DNA of 64,000 bases from Paraprevotella clara YIT 11840 (GTDB taxonomy: Bacteria > Bacteroidota > Bacteroidia > Bacteroidales > Bacteroidaceae): NCBI RefSeq assembly GCF_000233955.1, contig NZ_JH376609.1:1-64000 (forward strand), in the 5' to 3' direction. How positions within the stretch are numbered: the first letter of the stretch is position 1; each line of letters starts with the position of its first letter. The notes beneath the pieces were generated by a model. That model worked only from the letters and a program-made list of their open reading frames with translations. It searched no databases and was not told the DNA's origin. The position numbers and the translations under genes are program-made. Shown here in pieces: positions 1-7,587 of the stretch.

Positions 1-1
1 C

Positions 2-1495
2 GAATGGAAAGAGATGGCGGGAATTGAAGCCTTTTCATTACGGTTTCTGCCCGAAAAGTCACAGACTATAGAAGGACAGGTGAATCATACCTATTCATTA
101 TATAAAGACAATGATTTCGGAGAAAAAGCATGGATAACCTCATTAATGAGAAAAGATGCACATGACAACCAAAAAGAAGAAGTTAAACCCATTGATTTCT
201 ATACCACAGAAATATGCGCCTCTAAATTCAAAGGTAAAACACTACAGGACTTGTACGCTCCATCCATCTCAAAAATGAAGAAGGAAGTACATGTCATAGC
301 TTCTTTCCTCCAAGGAGAAAGCACGCTTGAACTAATGCAGAAAACCCAACAAAGTACATTCTACATGGTTACCCCAAAATTTTATGAAGATTGCGTATTA
401 AACCTCATGGCTTCTGATGCCAAAGACCCAGTAAGGGATGCCATAAAAAAACAGAGAAAGGGATTCATGGATGAAACAGAATATCCCGATTTTTACGTAA
501 AGCTCAACCATTTCTATCCCAATTTCCCTAAACCGTACACATTTTACCAAGACAAAGAATATGAAACGAACTATCCTGACAGTCTATACACCGTTTCTGG
601 CGTATTCAACGGGCGTAAACTTCCCACTGTAACCATTCGCAACAAACGAAATGGATTACGACGATTCAACAACAGCAAACCCACCATCATCATAGATGCT
701 TATAAAGCTTTCAACCTCATAACCGACCATGGATTGAACGGAGGAAAACATGATTGGAGAACTTTCTCACAACAAATCGCTTTTAGTTTTGCGAATGACA
801 TGGGACAAGACAGACGGTACTCTATCAAAGAATGGTTTGACGGAATCCCATTAAAAATGAATCCAAATGAAAATACCAGGAATGACCAAGACTTCAACAG
901 CCAAGAAGACTACGCCATTGTCAGTTCCAATAAATCGGGAATTCTCCTTTCTGATAAATATGAAGAACCGGAGCATGACGAAAAAAGTCCAACCCCAATA
1001 GGATCCAATTTCAGTATTTCCAAACAAAAGCTCAAGAAATACCGCCTGCTCCGTTACCTTGACAAAATCTATATCTACACCGATTATGCCCCTCGCGAAC
1101 AAGGCAGTTGGAAGTATGCACAAGACAACCAGCCCGAAGTCATCATAGACTACCGCCTCTTCCCCAACGACGGATACCAAAGGACTTATCGGGACCGGCA
1201 TTACGTCCTGCGAGGCTATGCCGTCTGCGAGGATTTCTACAGCCCCGATTACAGCCGGAAACCTCTGCCCGAAACCAAGGACTACCGACGTACACTACTC
1301 TGGATTCCGGAAGTCAAGTTCGATGAGAAAGGAGAAGCTACCGTACGGCTCTTCAACAACAGCAAACAGACCGTCATTTCCGTAGAAGCGGAAGGCATCA
1401 CTGGGAAAGGAAGACCTATCGTATGGAAGTCTGACGTTTGTACAATGAGCAAAAGGAACAAAGATTACCTTTATAAAACTATAACGATTAAATAA
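2..1495 (+). CDS. C-terminal part of a large Bacteroidales surface protein (MG2/TonB-plug type), 5' end outside window
   Basis: The reading frame is open to the left window edge (residues E-W-K-E precede the first Met at 14), so this is the 3' part of a longer gene. About 497 residues are visible. The last 100 residues have a pattern I recognise from large Bacteroidales proteins that combine an alpha-2-macroglobulin-like MG2 domain with a TonB-plug-like region: 'LLWIPEV', then 'GEATVRLFNNSKQT', then a short tail. Those proteins are exported and thought to sit at the outer membrane; their substrate is unknown. The stop is 7 nt before a small membrane protein gene, so the two are probably co-transcribed. 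The family call is from memory of the C-terminal pattern; the defining N-terminal domains are not in the window. Confidence 0.6.
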   Translation, partial: EWKEMAGIEAFSLRFLPEKSQTIEGQVNHTYSLYKDNDFGEKAWITSLMRKDAHDNQKEEVKPIDFYTTEICASKFKGKTLQDLYAPSISKMKKEVHVIASFLQGESTLELMQKTQQSTFYMVTPKFYEDCVLNLMASDAKDPVRDAIKKQRKGFMDETEYPDFYVKLNHFYPNFPKPYTFYQDKEYETNYPDSLYTVSGVFNGRKLPTVTIRNKRNGLRRFNNSKPTIIIDAYKAFNLITDHGLNGGKHDWRTFSQQIAFSFANDMGQDRRYSIKEWFDGIPLKMNPNENTRNDQDFNSQEDYAIVSSNKSGILLSDKYEEPEHDEKSPTPIGSNFSISKQKLKKYRLLRYLDKIYIYTDYAPREQGSWKYAQDNQPEVIIDYRLFPNDGYQRTYRDRHYVLRGYAVCEDFYSPDYSRKPLPETKDYRRTLLWIPEVKFDEKGEATVRLFNNSKQTVISVEAEGITGKGRPIVWKSDVCTMSKRNKDYLYKTITIK

Positions 1496-1502
1496 AGACC
1501 AT

Positions 1503-1787
1503 ATGAAAAAAGATTTCAACCGTATTATATACTACTTTATGGGGATAATCATCCTTACCGCATATTCTTTAGAGGGAACCAACCTACACTCGGATTTCAC
1601 TACCACATTAGTATCCTATATCATACTTATCTCTGCGTTATCCCAATTTTATGAATGGGGGTACGGCAAGAAGAATTACAAAAAGGAAGAAACTCCTAAT
1701 AGCATAAAGTATATTGAACGTTCCGAACGCGTTACAGGTGTACTATTTTTGATATTATTCATATATAATGTGTTTTTCACTCAATGA
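1503..1787 (+). CDS. small membrane protein of unknown function (94 aa)
   Basis: Three hydrophobic segments are visible, at about residues 9-26, 33-50 and 76-92. A charged lysine/glutamate-rich stretch (about 55-75) lies between the second and third. It starts 7 nt after the upstream surface-protein gene and is followed after 54 nt by another membrane protein, so it probably belongs to the same transcript. No family motif was recognised. The AT-rich codon use matches the upstream gene more than the following transglutaminase gene. Confidence 0.6.
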   Translation: MKKDFNRIIYYFMGIIILTAYSLEGTNLHSDFTTTLVSYIILISALSQFYEWGYGKKNYKKEETPNSIKYIERSERVTGVLFLILFIYNVFFTQ

Positions 1788-1841
1788 TACGAATAGAATA
1801 TCTAAATAACAAATGGAATACTCCTTTAATCTTTTAAACAC

Positions 1842-2495
1842 ATGAATACTCAAATCAAACTTATCCTACGCGCCCTATTGCCATTACTGTTCATTGGAGC
1901 GAACAGAATAGGCCAGCACATAGCCCGCCCTCATTTCATCCCGGACGATGCCGCAGTAAGGGTAGAAGTATTGTTCCCCGCATTTTTGCTCTTCTTCTTC
2001 CCTATCATCCTGCTCATACACGGATGTATTTGTTATATAAACCAACGTCATAAGTTTAACCTGAAACGTCTGGCTTACGCTTTGGCCATCCTGTTCATTC
2101 TAATGTCCATTCCAACCCTTTTCCTTTCGGACAACCCATTATCTGCTAAAATATGGGAAGCATCGGAAAACCTTTTTGGCGCGGTAATACTTTGGCTGTA
2201 CCTTTATGGGATGAACGCCACGAGACAGGTTAACGTCCCGGAATGGAATAGCAAATCCGGCGTGGCATGGTTCTGCATCAGCTTATGCCTCATCGTAGGA
2301 ATTCTCATTTCGTCTTGCCTGTTTCATTATGGAGTCATAGGAAGCATGCCATTCAGATTGTACAGCCCGCTCATCCTGTCATACGGATGGTTCGGACTTA
2401 TATGGCTTTTGCAAAACAAATGGATAAAAGCCGGGCTTTTAATTCTGGCCGTTTTCTCTTTCGTCTACATGTTCAACATGTCCACTATTCCATAA
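1842..2495 (+). CDS. polytopic membrane protein of unknown function (217 aa)
   Basis: About six hydrophobic segments can be seen (roughly residues 8-24, 44-66, 77-95, 108-125, 142-165, 175-213), separated by short polar loops, so this is an inner-membrane protein. No catalytic or transport motif was recognised. It lies between a 94-aa membrane protein and a transglutaminase-like lipoprotein, with 17 nt to the latter, which suggests one operon whose products act at the envelope. A frame overlapping its 3' half continues into the next gene, but the downstream ATG with a lipoprotein signal is the better start for that gene. Confidence 0.65.
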   Translation: MNTQIKLILRALLPLLFIGANRIGQHIARPHFIPDDAAVRVEVLFPAFLLFFFPIILLIHGCICYINQRHKFNLKRLAYALAILFILMSIPTLFLSDNPLSAKIWEASENLFGAVILWLYLYGMNATRQVNVPEWNSKSGVAWFCISLCLIVGILISSCLFHYGVIGSMPFRLYSPLILSYGWFGLIWLLQNKWIKAGLLILAVFSFVYMFNMSTIP

Positions 2496-2512
2496 CATTA
2501 AAATCAACTGCA

Positions 2513-4450
2513 ATGAAAAACCTTCTTCTTTGCTGCCTTGCTGCAACCTTAGCCGTCTCCTCCTGCCAGAAAACGAGCATCAGGCAGACGCTGGAAAAAG
2601 CCGGTGAAAACCGCCGGGAACTGGAAACCGTATTGGAACATTACAAAAATGAGCCGCTCAAAGAGAAAGCCGCACGCTTCCTTCTGGAAAACATGGACGG
2701 GCATTTCGCCCACACCGGTGAAGCCGTCGACGTGTACGACAATTACATGGACAGTGTGTTCCGCCATTGCAACGGAGACCGTGTGTTCTGGATCATGAAA
2801 TACGATACTATCTTGCAACGAACAGGCCTGGATTTGGAATTAAGCCAAGACGAACGCCTGTACGATGCCCAATCCGTCACGGCAGACTTCCTGACCGAAC
2901 ATATCGACAGTGCATTCACCGTATGGCAACAGAACTGGAACAAACAATACAGTTTCGAAATGTTCTGCCGCTATGTGCTGCCTTACCGTATCGGGAATGA
3001 AAAGACAAGTCTTTGGAGGAAGACATTCACCGTGCCTTCATGGGTGCGCGAAGCATACGCCCCCAACCAAGACAACTCCACCTATGCCTATGGCATGGCC
3101 AACGACATTCTGGGAGGCATGCGTTCCGTCATTTACTATCCTCCGCAATTCCTTCCCGACCTTCCCCTCACGGCACTCGAACATGTCAAGTCGGCTTCCT
3201 GCAAGGAATATGCACACCTGTGCGTGGCCGTACTGAGGGCGCATGGCCTGCCTGCCACCATCGACTTCACACCACAGTGGGGCAACCGCGGATTGGGGCA
3301 TGAATGGTGCGTGTTCTTTCCCGACAACCATTCTTTCATCCCTTTCAATCCGGGGGAACGGCTCGGCGACCACTTCATGAAACGGAAGGAAGACCGGCTG
3401 ACCAAAGTGTTCCGCCAAACCTACGAGAAACAGCCGGAATCGCTCTATATGCAGAATAAGGGGGAAGAGGAGATTCCCGACCTTTTCGACACACCTTATA
3501 TCATGGATGTGACAAGGGAATACACGGCCACTTCCGATGTGGAAGTGGAGTTGTACGACGACGTTGAAAGCGGCAGGTTCGTCTACCTGTCCGTCTTCGA
3601 CAACCAAGACTGGAGCATCGTGCATTGGGGTACGCGCCACGGACGGAAAGCCACCTTCCGGGACATGGCACGAAACGTAGTGTACATGCCCGTACATTAT
3701 TCCGAAGAAAACGGCACGGTTCCGGCCGGAGACGCTTTCCTTTTAGACCCGCGAGGAAATATCCATAAAATGACAGCCGACACCACACAACGCACGACGG
3801 TGGAAGTGAAACGCAAATTCCGCGACGTACGTTCCAACCAATTCCTTCAGGGCGTAATCGGCGGGAAGTTCCAAGTGGCCAACCAGGAAGACTTCAGCGA
3901 TTCGCTGACCATACATGTCATCCCGCACCTGAAGGACAACAAATTCCATGTCGTCCATCCCCGTTACATCGGCGAATACAGATATTTCCGTTACCTGTCG
4001 CCGGACTGGTCGAGGGGCAACATGGCCGAACTTTATACGTTCAATGCCGCCGGCGACACGCTGAAGCATAAACGGCTGATGGGCAACTTCCACGTACGTC
4101 CCTGGTGTGGGCCGGAAAACCTGTTCGACGGTAATGTCCTTTCCTTCTACGACTCCCACGACGTGTACGGCGTATGGTACGGATGGGAACTGGAACAGCC
4201 GGAAAACGTGGCACGTATCGTATTCCTGCCGCGTAACGATGACAACTTCATCCGCGAAGGCGAAGAATACGAATTGTTCTATTGGAACCACGGGACATGG
4301 ATGTCATTAGGGCGCAAGACGGGGAATTTCGAGGCGGTATTGAAATACGACAACGTCCCGGCCCAGGCCTTGTTCCGCCTGCACAACCGTACCAAAGGCT
4401 CGGAAGAAAGAATCTTCACTTACGAAGACGGAAAGCAAATCTGGTGGTAA
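2513..4450 (+). CDS. transglutaminase-like domain lipoprotein (645 aa)
   Basis: The start at 2513 is chosen because it gives a clean lipoprotein signal: M-K-N-L-L-L, a hydrophobic run, then the lipobox V-S-S-C with Cys at residue 18. A longer frame from 2267 only reads through the previous gene. A transglutaminase-like (papain-fold) core lies near residues 225-285: the putative catalytic Cys is in 'SASCKEYAHL' (about residue 229) and the His in 'GLGHEW' (about 263); an Asn occupies the usual third position in 'IPFNP'. The C-terminal 350 residues look like beta-sandwich domains, ending in a region resembling discoidin-type modules. In Bacteroidales such lipoproteins are usually annotated as transglutaminase-domain proteins; their real substrate is unknown. 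It is the last gene of the 1-4450 group. Confidence 0.75.
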   Translation: MKNLLLCCLAATLAVSSCQKTSIRQTLEKAGENRRELETVLEHYKNEPLKEKAARFLLENMDGHFAHTGEAVDVYDNYMDSVFRHCNGDRVFWIMKYDTILQRTGLDLELSQDERLYDAQSVTADFLTEHIDSAFTVWQQNWNKQYSFEMFCRYVLPYRIGNEKTSLWRKTFTVPSWVREAYAPNQDNSTYAYGMANDILGGMRSVIYYPPQFLPDLPLTALEHVKSASCKEYAHLCVAVLRAHGLPATIDFTPQWGNRGLGHEWCVFFPDNHSFIPFNPGERLGDHFMKRKEDRLTKVFRQTYEKQPESLYMQNKGEEEIPDLFDTPYIMDVTREYTATSDVEVELYDDVESGRFVYLSVFDNQDWSIVHWGTRHGRKATFRDMARNVVYMPVHYSEENGTVPAGDAFLLDPRGNIHKMTADTTQRTTVEVKRKFRDVRSNQFLQGVIGGKFQVANQEDFSDSLTIHVIPHLKDNKFHVVHPRYIGEYRYFRYLSPDWSRGNMAELYTFNAAGDTLKHKRLMGNFHVRPWCGPENLFDGNVLSFYDSHDVYGVWYGWELEQPENVARIVFLPRNDDNFIREGEEYELFYWNHGTWMSLGRKTGNFEAVLKYDNVPAQALFRLHNRTKGSEERIFTYEDGKQIWW

Positions 4451-4539
4451 CCCTTTGGGTATCTACACAGGGATTTTACAAAAAGATCCTTCATCTTTCA
4501 GGCTTCATGGTAATCCGTTCATAATATTGACGTTACAGA

Positions 4540-4566
4540 CTGAAGGATGTTTCAGGCATCCTTCAG
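4540..4566. repeat. short hairpin repeat, CTGAAGGATG type
   Basis: Perfect 10-bp arms CTGAAGGATG and CATCCTTCAG enclose a 7-nt loop. No T-tract follows on either strand, so it is not a standard intrinsic terminator. A second hairpin with nearly the same arms lies at 44276-44301, in another non-coding stretch. Confidence 0.6.
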
Positions 4567-4588
4567 CCAAGCCTCATTTCGTTCGGCA

Positions 4589-4669
4589 CAGAACGGAAAA
4601 TCGTTCGCCTGAGATTGAAAAATCATTCGGCTGAGATTCGTTTTTCGTTCTCAGCCGAATGATTTTTCA
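4589..4669. repeat. intergenic palindromic repeat, copy A (GGCTGAGA family)
   Basis: Two perfect 21-nt arms at 4616-4636 and 4649-4669, built around ATTCGGCTGAGA and TCTCAGCCGAAT, enclose a 12-nt loop. Immediately upstream, 4589-4618 is a 30-nt block that matches 12857-12886 with a single mismatch. Related units occur at 12852, 25871 and 44024, always between genes. This looks like a dispersed palindromic family of the REP type. Confidence 0.7.
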
Positions 4670-4849
4670 TTTGCCTCATGATGAAAATCCGCTTTCTGCA
4701 ATGAAAGGAAACTGAAAGATGGCCTCCCTATTCTTCATCCCATAACAAACTATACGACAAAGCGTTGACATGTCGCCTGAAAGATGAAGGCTCTTTTCTG
4801 AAAAACCTTGGGAGGGAAAGCATGCGGGACGTGGAAGCTATAAACACAT

Positions 4850-4884
4850 AAAAAAAGCATCCATAATCCTTGGATTACCGATGC
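4850..4884 (-). terminator. intrinsic terminator of tRNA-Pro
   Basis: Read on the minus strand, GCATCGGTAATCC pairs with GGATTATGGATGC (one mismatch, one G-U pair) and is followed by seven Ts. It lies 13 nt downstream of the 3' end of tRNA-Pro. Confidence 0.7.
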
Positions 4885-4896
4885 CTTTATATTTTG

Positions 4897-4971
4897 TCGG
4901 GATGACTGGATTCGAACCAGCGACCACTCGCCCCCCAGACGAGTACTCTAACCGGACTGAGCTACATCCCG
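4897..4971 (-). tRNA. tRNA-Pro (anticodon GGG)
   Basis: On the minus strand the 75-nt sequence folds as a cloverleaf. The 7-bp acceptor stem is CGGGATG with CATCCCG plus discriminator A. The anticodon stem CTCGT/GCGAG (one T-G pair) encloses loop CTGGGGG, giving anticodon GGG. The T-loop contains GGTTCGAATCC. CCA is not encoded. A promoter lies directly upstream (4982-5013) and a terminator downstream (4850-4884), so it is its own transcription unit. Confidence 0.93.
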
Positions 4972-4981
4972 TTTGCGGGTG

Positions 4982-5013
4982 CAAAAGTAGAAATTGTTTT
5001 TGAATTCTCCAAA
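4982..5013 (-). promoter_or_regulatory. promoter of tRNA-Pro
   Basis: Minus strand: TACTTTTG (4982-4989) fits the Bacteroidetes -7 element TAnnTTTG, and TTTG (5010-5013) lies 20 nt further upstream as the -33 element. The predicted start falls just before the tRNA. It overlaps the aroA promoter on the other strand. Confidence 0.75.
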
Positions 5014-5029
5014 TAAATTTCTACTTTTG
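4999..5029 (+). promoter_or_regulatory. promoter of aroA
   Basis: TTTG (4999-5002), 19 nt, then TACTTTTG (5022-5029) matches the Bacteroidetes primary sigma consensus. The predicted start (about 5036) lies downstream of the ATG at 4994, which supports the aroA start at 5060. The two divergent promoters share the 4999-5013 segment. Confidence 0.75.
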
Positions 5030-5059
5030 TGCTGGTATAACCCACATTTTAGGCAAAAC

Positions 5060-6307
5060 ATGCAAATCAGACTTACCGCGCCGCTACACCTGCGGCATAA
5101 AACCATACTGCCGGCCAGCAAAAGCATCAGCAACCGGGCCCTCATCATCCATGCACTGGCCGGAGGAAAAGACTTGCCGAGAAATGTGTCGGACTGCGAC
5201 GACACATTCGTTATGGTAAGGGCACTGACGCAAACCGACGACCCCATCGACATCATGGCGGCCGGTACGGCCATGCGTTTCCTTTCGGCTTACTGGTCTG
5301 TGAACGAGGGAACACATACCCTGACCGGTACAGCCCGGATGAAACAACGCCCCATCGGCATCTTGGTAAATGCCTTGCGGACACTGGGCGCACAAATAGA
5401 ATATGTGGAAACGGAAGGTTATCCCCCCCTGCGTATTTCCGGCGGACTGCATGAGGGAGGCCGGCTCAGCCTGCCGGGAGACATGAGTTCCCAATACATT
5501 TCCGCTTTGCTGATGATCGGTCCGGTCCTAAGAAAGGGGTTGGAACTGGAACTGACCGGACAGGTCATTTCACGCCCCTACATCGACCTGACCCTGAAAC
5601 TGATGAAAGACTTCGGTGCACAAGCGGAATGGACAGACGAACGACACATCAAGGTGGAACCGCAACCTTACCGTCCGACACCCTATTATATAGAAAACGA
5701 CTGGAGCGCGGCATCCTACTGGTATGAAATGATGGCTCTGACGCCCGACAAAGACGCGGAAATCGTCCTGACCGGCCTGTTCGCAGACAGTGCCCAAGGA
5801 GATTCTGCCGTACACGACCTGTTCGAACCGATAGGCGTGCACACGGAATTCTTCTGCGACGACGACGGAATACCATGTGTCAGACTGACCAAACAACCCA
5901 TCGCCACGGAACGCCTGGAGTATGATTTCGTCAACCAACCGGACTTGGCACAGACATTTGTAGTCACGTGTGCCATGTTGGGGCTCCCGTTCCGTTTCAC
6001 GGGTCTGCAAAGCCTGAAAATCAAGGAAACCGACCGCATCTCCGCACTTATCCGCGAACTGGACAAACTGGGGTATCCCTTGCATGAAGCCTGCGGATCA
6101 GAACTATCTTGGGACGGGCAACGCACTGAAGTCCGGCCACATCCGGCCATCGACACCTACGAAGACCATCGCATGGCCATGGCGTTTGCACCTTGCTGTT
6201 TCGTCGTTCCCGAAATATATATCAATCATCCGCAAGTGGTCAGCAAATCTTATCCCCATTATTGGGACCACTTGAAAGAAGCGGGATTTGAAATTACGGC
6301 CTTATGA
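5060..6307 (+). CDS. aroA: 3-phosphoshikimate 1-carboxyvinyltransferase (EPSP synthase)
   Basis: Catalyses transfer of enolpyruvate from PEP to shikimate-3-phosphate, the sixth step of the shikimate pathway to aromatic amino acids, in the cytoplasm. Family signatures are visible: 'PASKSISNRAL' near the N-terminus (substrate-binding Lys, Ser and Arg), 'AAGTAMRFL', 'SSQYISALL', and 'LKIKETDRI' near the C-terminus containing the conserved Glu and Asp. The 415-aa length is slightly short of the usual 430. The start at 5060 is preferred over 4994 because the promoter would place transcription start at about 5036. The stop overlaps the next gene by 4 nt (ATGA), so translation is probably coupled. 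It is the first gene of a six-gene run to tsaE. Confidence 0.95.
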   Translation: MQIRLTAPLHLRHKTILPASKSISNRALIIHALAGGKDLPRNVSDCDDTFVMVRALTQTDDPIDIMAAGTAMRFLSAYWSVNEGTHTLTGTARMKQRPIGILVNALRTLGAQIEYVETEGYPPLRISGGLHEGGRLSLPGDMSSQYISALLMIGPVLRKGLELELTGQVISRPYIDLTLKLMKDFGAQAEWTDERHIKVEPQPYRPTPYYIENDWSAASYWYEMMALTPDKDAEIVLTGLFADSAQGDSAVHDLFEPIGVHTEFFCDDDGIPCVRLTKQPIATERLEYDFVNQPDLAQTFVVTCAMLGLPFRFTGLQSLKIKETDRISALIRELDKLGYPLHEACGSELSWDGQRTEVRPHPAIDTYEDHRMAMAFAPCCFVVPEIYINHPQVVSKSYPHYWDHLKEAGFEITAL

Positions 6308-6735
6308 TTATCATTTACATTCTTATAGCCCTTGCCGCCGCGGCCGTCATTGCTTTCGTGGCCGGCAGTTTGCGCAACCGCTCACTGAAAAAGAAACTGG
6401 CACAAGGCGAAATCAGCGAAATGCCGACCGTGGTACAACCGCCACAGGAATGTTGCGGACAGCACGAAGTATGCGAAAAAGAAAGCCTGCTGGCTGCCGT
6501 AAGCAAACAAATAGAGTATTACAACGATGAAGAACTCGACCGTTTCCGGGGAAAGGACGCTTCCGCGTATAGCGAGACGGAAACGGACGAGTTCAGAGAT
6601 GTCCTCTACACGATGCGCGACGACGAAGTGGCCGGATGGGTACGCAGCCTGCAACTGCGCGGCGTTCCCCTACCCGACGCATTGAAAGACGAAGTATTCC
6701 TTATTATCGGAGAAAGGAGATTCGACCACGCATGA
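6304..6735 (+). CDS. membrane-anchored protein with Cys/His cluster, unknown function (143 aa)
   Basis: One N-terminal transmembrane segment (residues 2-22) is followed by a basic stretch (R-N-R-S-L-K-K-K), giving an N-out, C-in topology by the positive-inside rule. Next comes a short cluster 'ECCGQHEVCEK' (about residues 49-59) with three Cys and one His that could bind a metal. The rest is acidic and probably helical. It overlaps both neighbours by 4 nt (aroA upstream, metal permease downstream), so it is tightly coupled to them. Its position before a Zn/Mn-type permease and its Cys/His cluster suggest, without proof, a role linked to metal. I do not recognise an assigned family. Confidence 0.7.
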   Translation: MIIIYILIALAAAAVIAFVAGSLRNRSLKKKLAQGEISEMPTVVQPPQECCGQHEVCEKESLLAAVSKQIEYYNDEELDRFRGKDASAYSETETDEFRDVLYTMRDDEVAGWVRSLQLRGVPLPDALKDEVFLIIGERRFDHA

Positions 6736-7547
6736 GCATCCTGTCTTACACTTTCTTCCAGAATGCCCTGTTGGGCAGTCTGTTGGCCAGTATCCTTTGC
6801 GGGCTGATAGGCACTTATATCGTTGCACGGAGGTTGGTCTTCATCAGCGGCGGCATCACCCATGCCTCGTTCGGCGGTATAGGTATCGGAGTTTACCTCG
6901 GATTTTCTCCCATACTCTCTGCAGCCGTGTTTTCCGTATTGTCCGCCTGCGGCATACAATGGTTCAGCCACCGCCGCGACATGCGCGAAGATTCGGCCAT
7001 CGCCATTTTCTGGACTTTAGGCATGAGCATCGGCATCATTTGCAGTTTCTTGGCACCGGGCTTCACCCCGGAGCTGTCCTCCTATCTGTTCGGCAACATA
7101 TTGACCGTGACACCCTTGGACCTTTATTTGTTAGGCACATTGGCACTCATCGCCATTGTGGCTTTCACATGTTTCCTTCGTCCGCTCGTTTCCATTGCTT
7201 TCGATGCCGAATTCGCCCGTTCGCAACACCTTCCAGTCATCACGGTGGAATATCTGATGATGGCCTTCATCGCACTGACTATTGTTGCCTGCCTGCGTAT
7301 GGTGGGCATCGTGTTGGTCATCTCCCTACTGACCATCCCTCAAGTGACGGCCAATATTTTCACGCATAGTTTCAAACGTATGGCACTGCTCTCCATCGTG
7401 ACAGGTTACAGCGGCTGTCTGGGCGGCCTTTACCTGTCGTACCATTACAATATACCGTCGGGCGCCTCCATCATTTTCGTCTCCATACTCATCTATTTGG
7501 TGTGCAAAGGAATTTCATGGTCGATTATTCGATGGAGAAGGCAATAA
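6732..7547 (+). CDS. metal ABC transporter permease (ZnuB/MntB type, ABC-3 family)
   Basis: Integral membrane permease of 271 aa with about eight hydrophobic segments. The ABC-3 family pattern is clear: 'ARRLVFISGGITHASFGGIGIG' near residues 33-54, 'LFGNILTVTPLDL', and 'MVGIVLVISLLTIPQVTANIFT' (about 199-220). Members move Zn2+, Mn2+ or Fe2+ with an ATPase and a periplasmic binding protein. Neither partner is encoded nearby, so they must lie elsewhere. The start at 6732 overlaps the previous stop by 4 nt; an upstream frame from 6636 is only read-through of the previous gene. The metal cannot be told from sequence. Confidence 0.88.
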   Translation: MSILSYTFFQNALLGSLLASILCGLIGTYIVARRLVFISGGITHASFGGIGIGVYLGFSPILSAAVFSVLSACGIQWFSHRRDMREDSAIAIFWTLGMSIGIICSFLAPGFTPELSSYLFGNILTVTPLDLYLLGTLALIAIVAFTCFLRPLVSIAFDAEFARSQHLPVITVEYLMMAFIALTIVACLRMVGIVLVISLLTIPQVTANIFTHSFKRMALLSIVTGYSGCLGGLYLSYHYNIPSGASIIFVSILIYLVCKGISWSIIRWRRQ

Positions 7548-7587
7548 AATACATGTTTTTCAGTTATCTAACTGTGTAAAGAACGCA

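Larger units (their letters stand above)
4451..4849. other. non-coding intergenic region with hairpin repeats
   Basis: No reading frame with coding character was found between the transglutaminase gene and tRNA-Pro. The first 220 nt hold the hairpin at 4540-4566 and the repeat at 4589-4669, both annotated separately. The word CTGAAAGATGAAGG near 4777 resembles the CTGAAGGATG arm of the 4540 hairpin. The remainder (4680-4849) shows no structure that I can support. Confidence 0.6.

Noticed and set aside
2267-2512. Long frame that begins inside the 217-aa membrane protein and runs into the transglutaminase gene
   Set aside because: The extra 82 residues overlap a better membrane-protein frame and would hide a clear lipoprotein signal starting at 2513.
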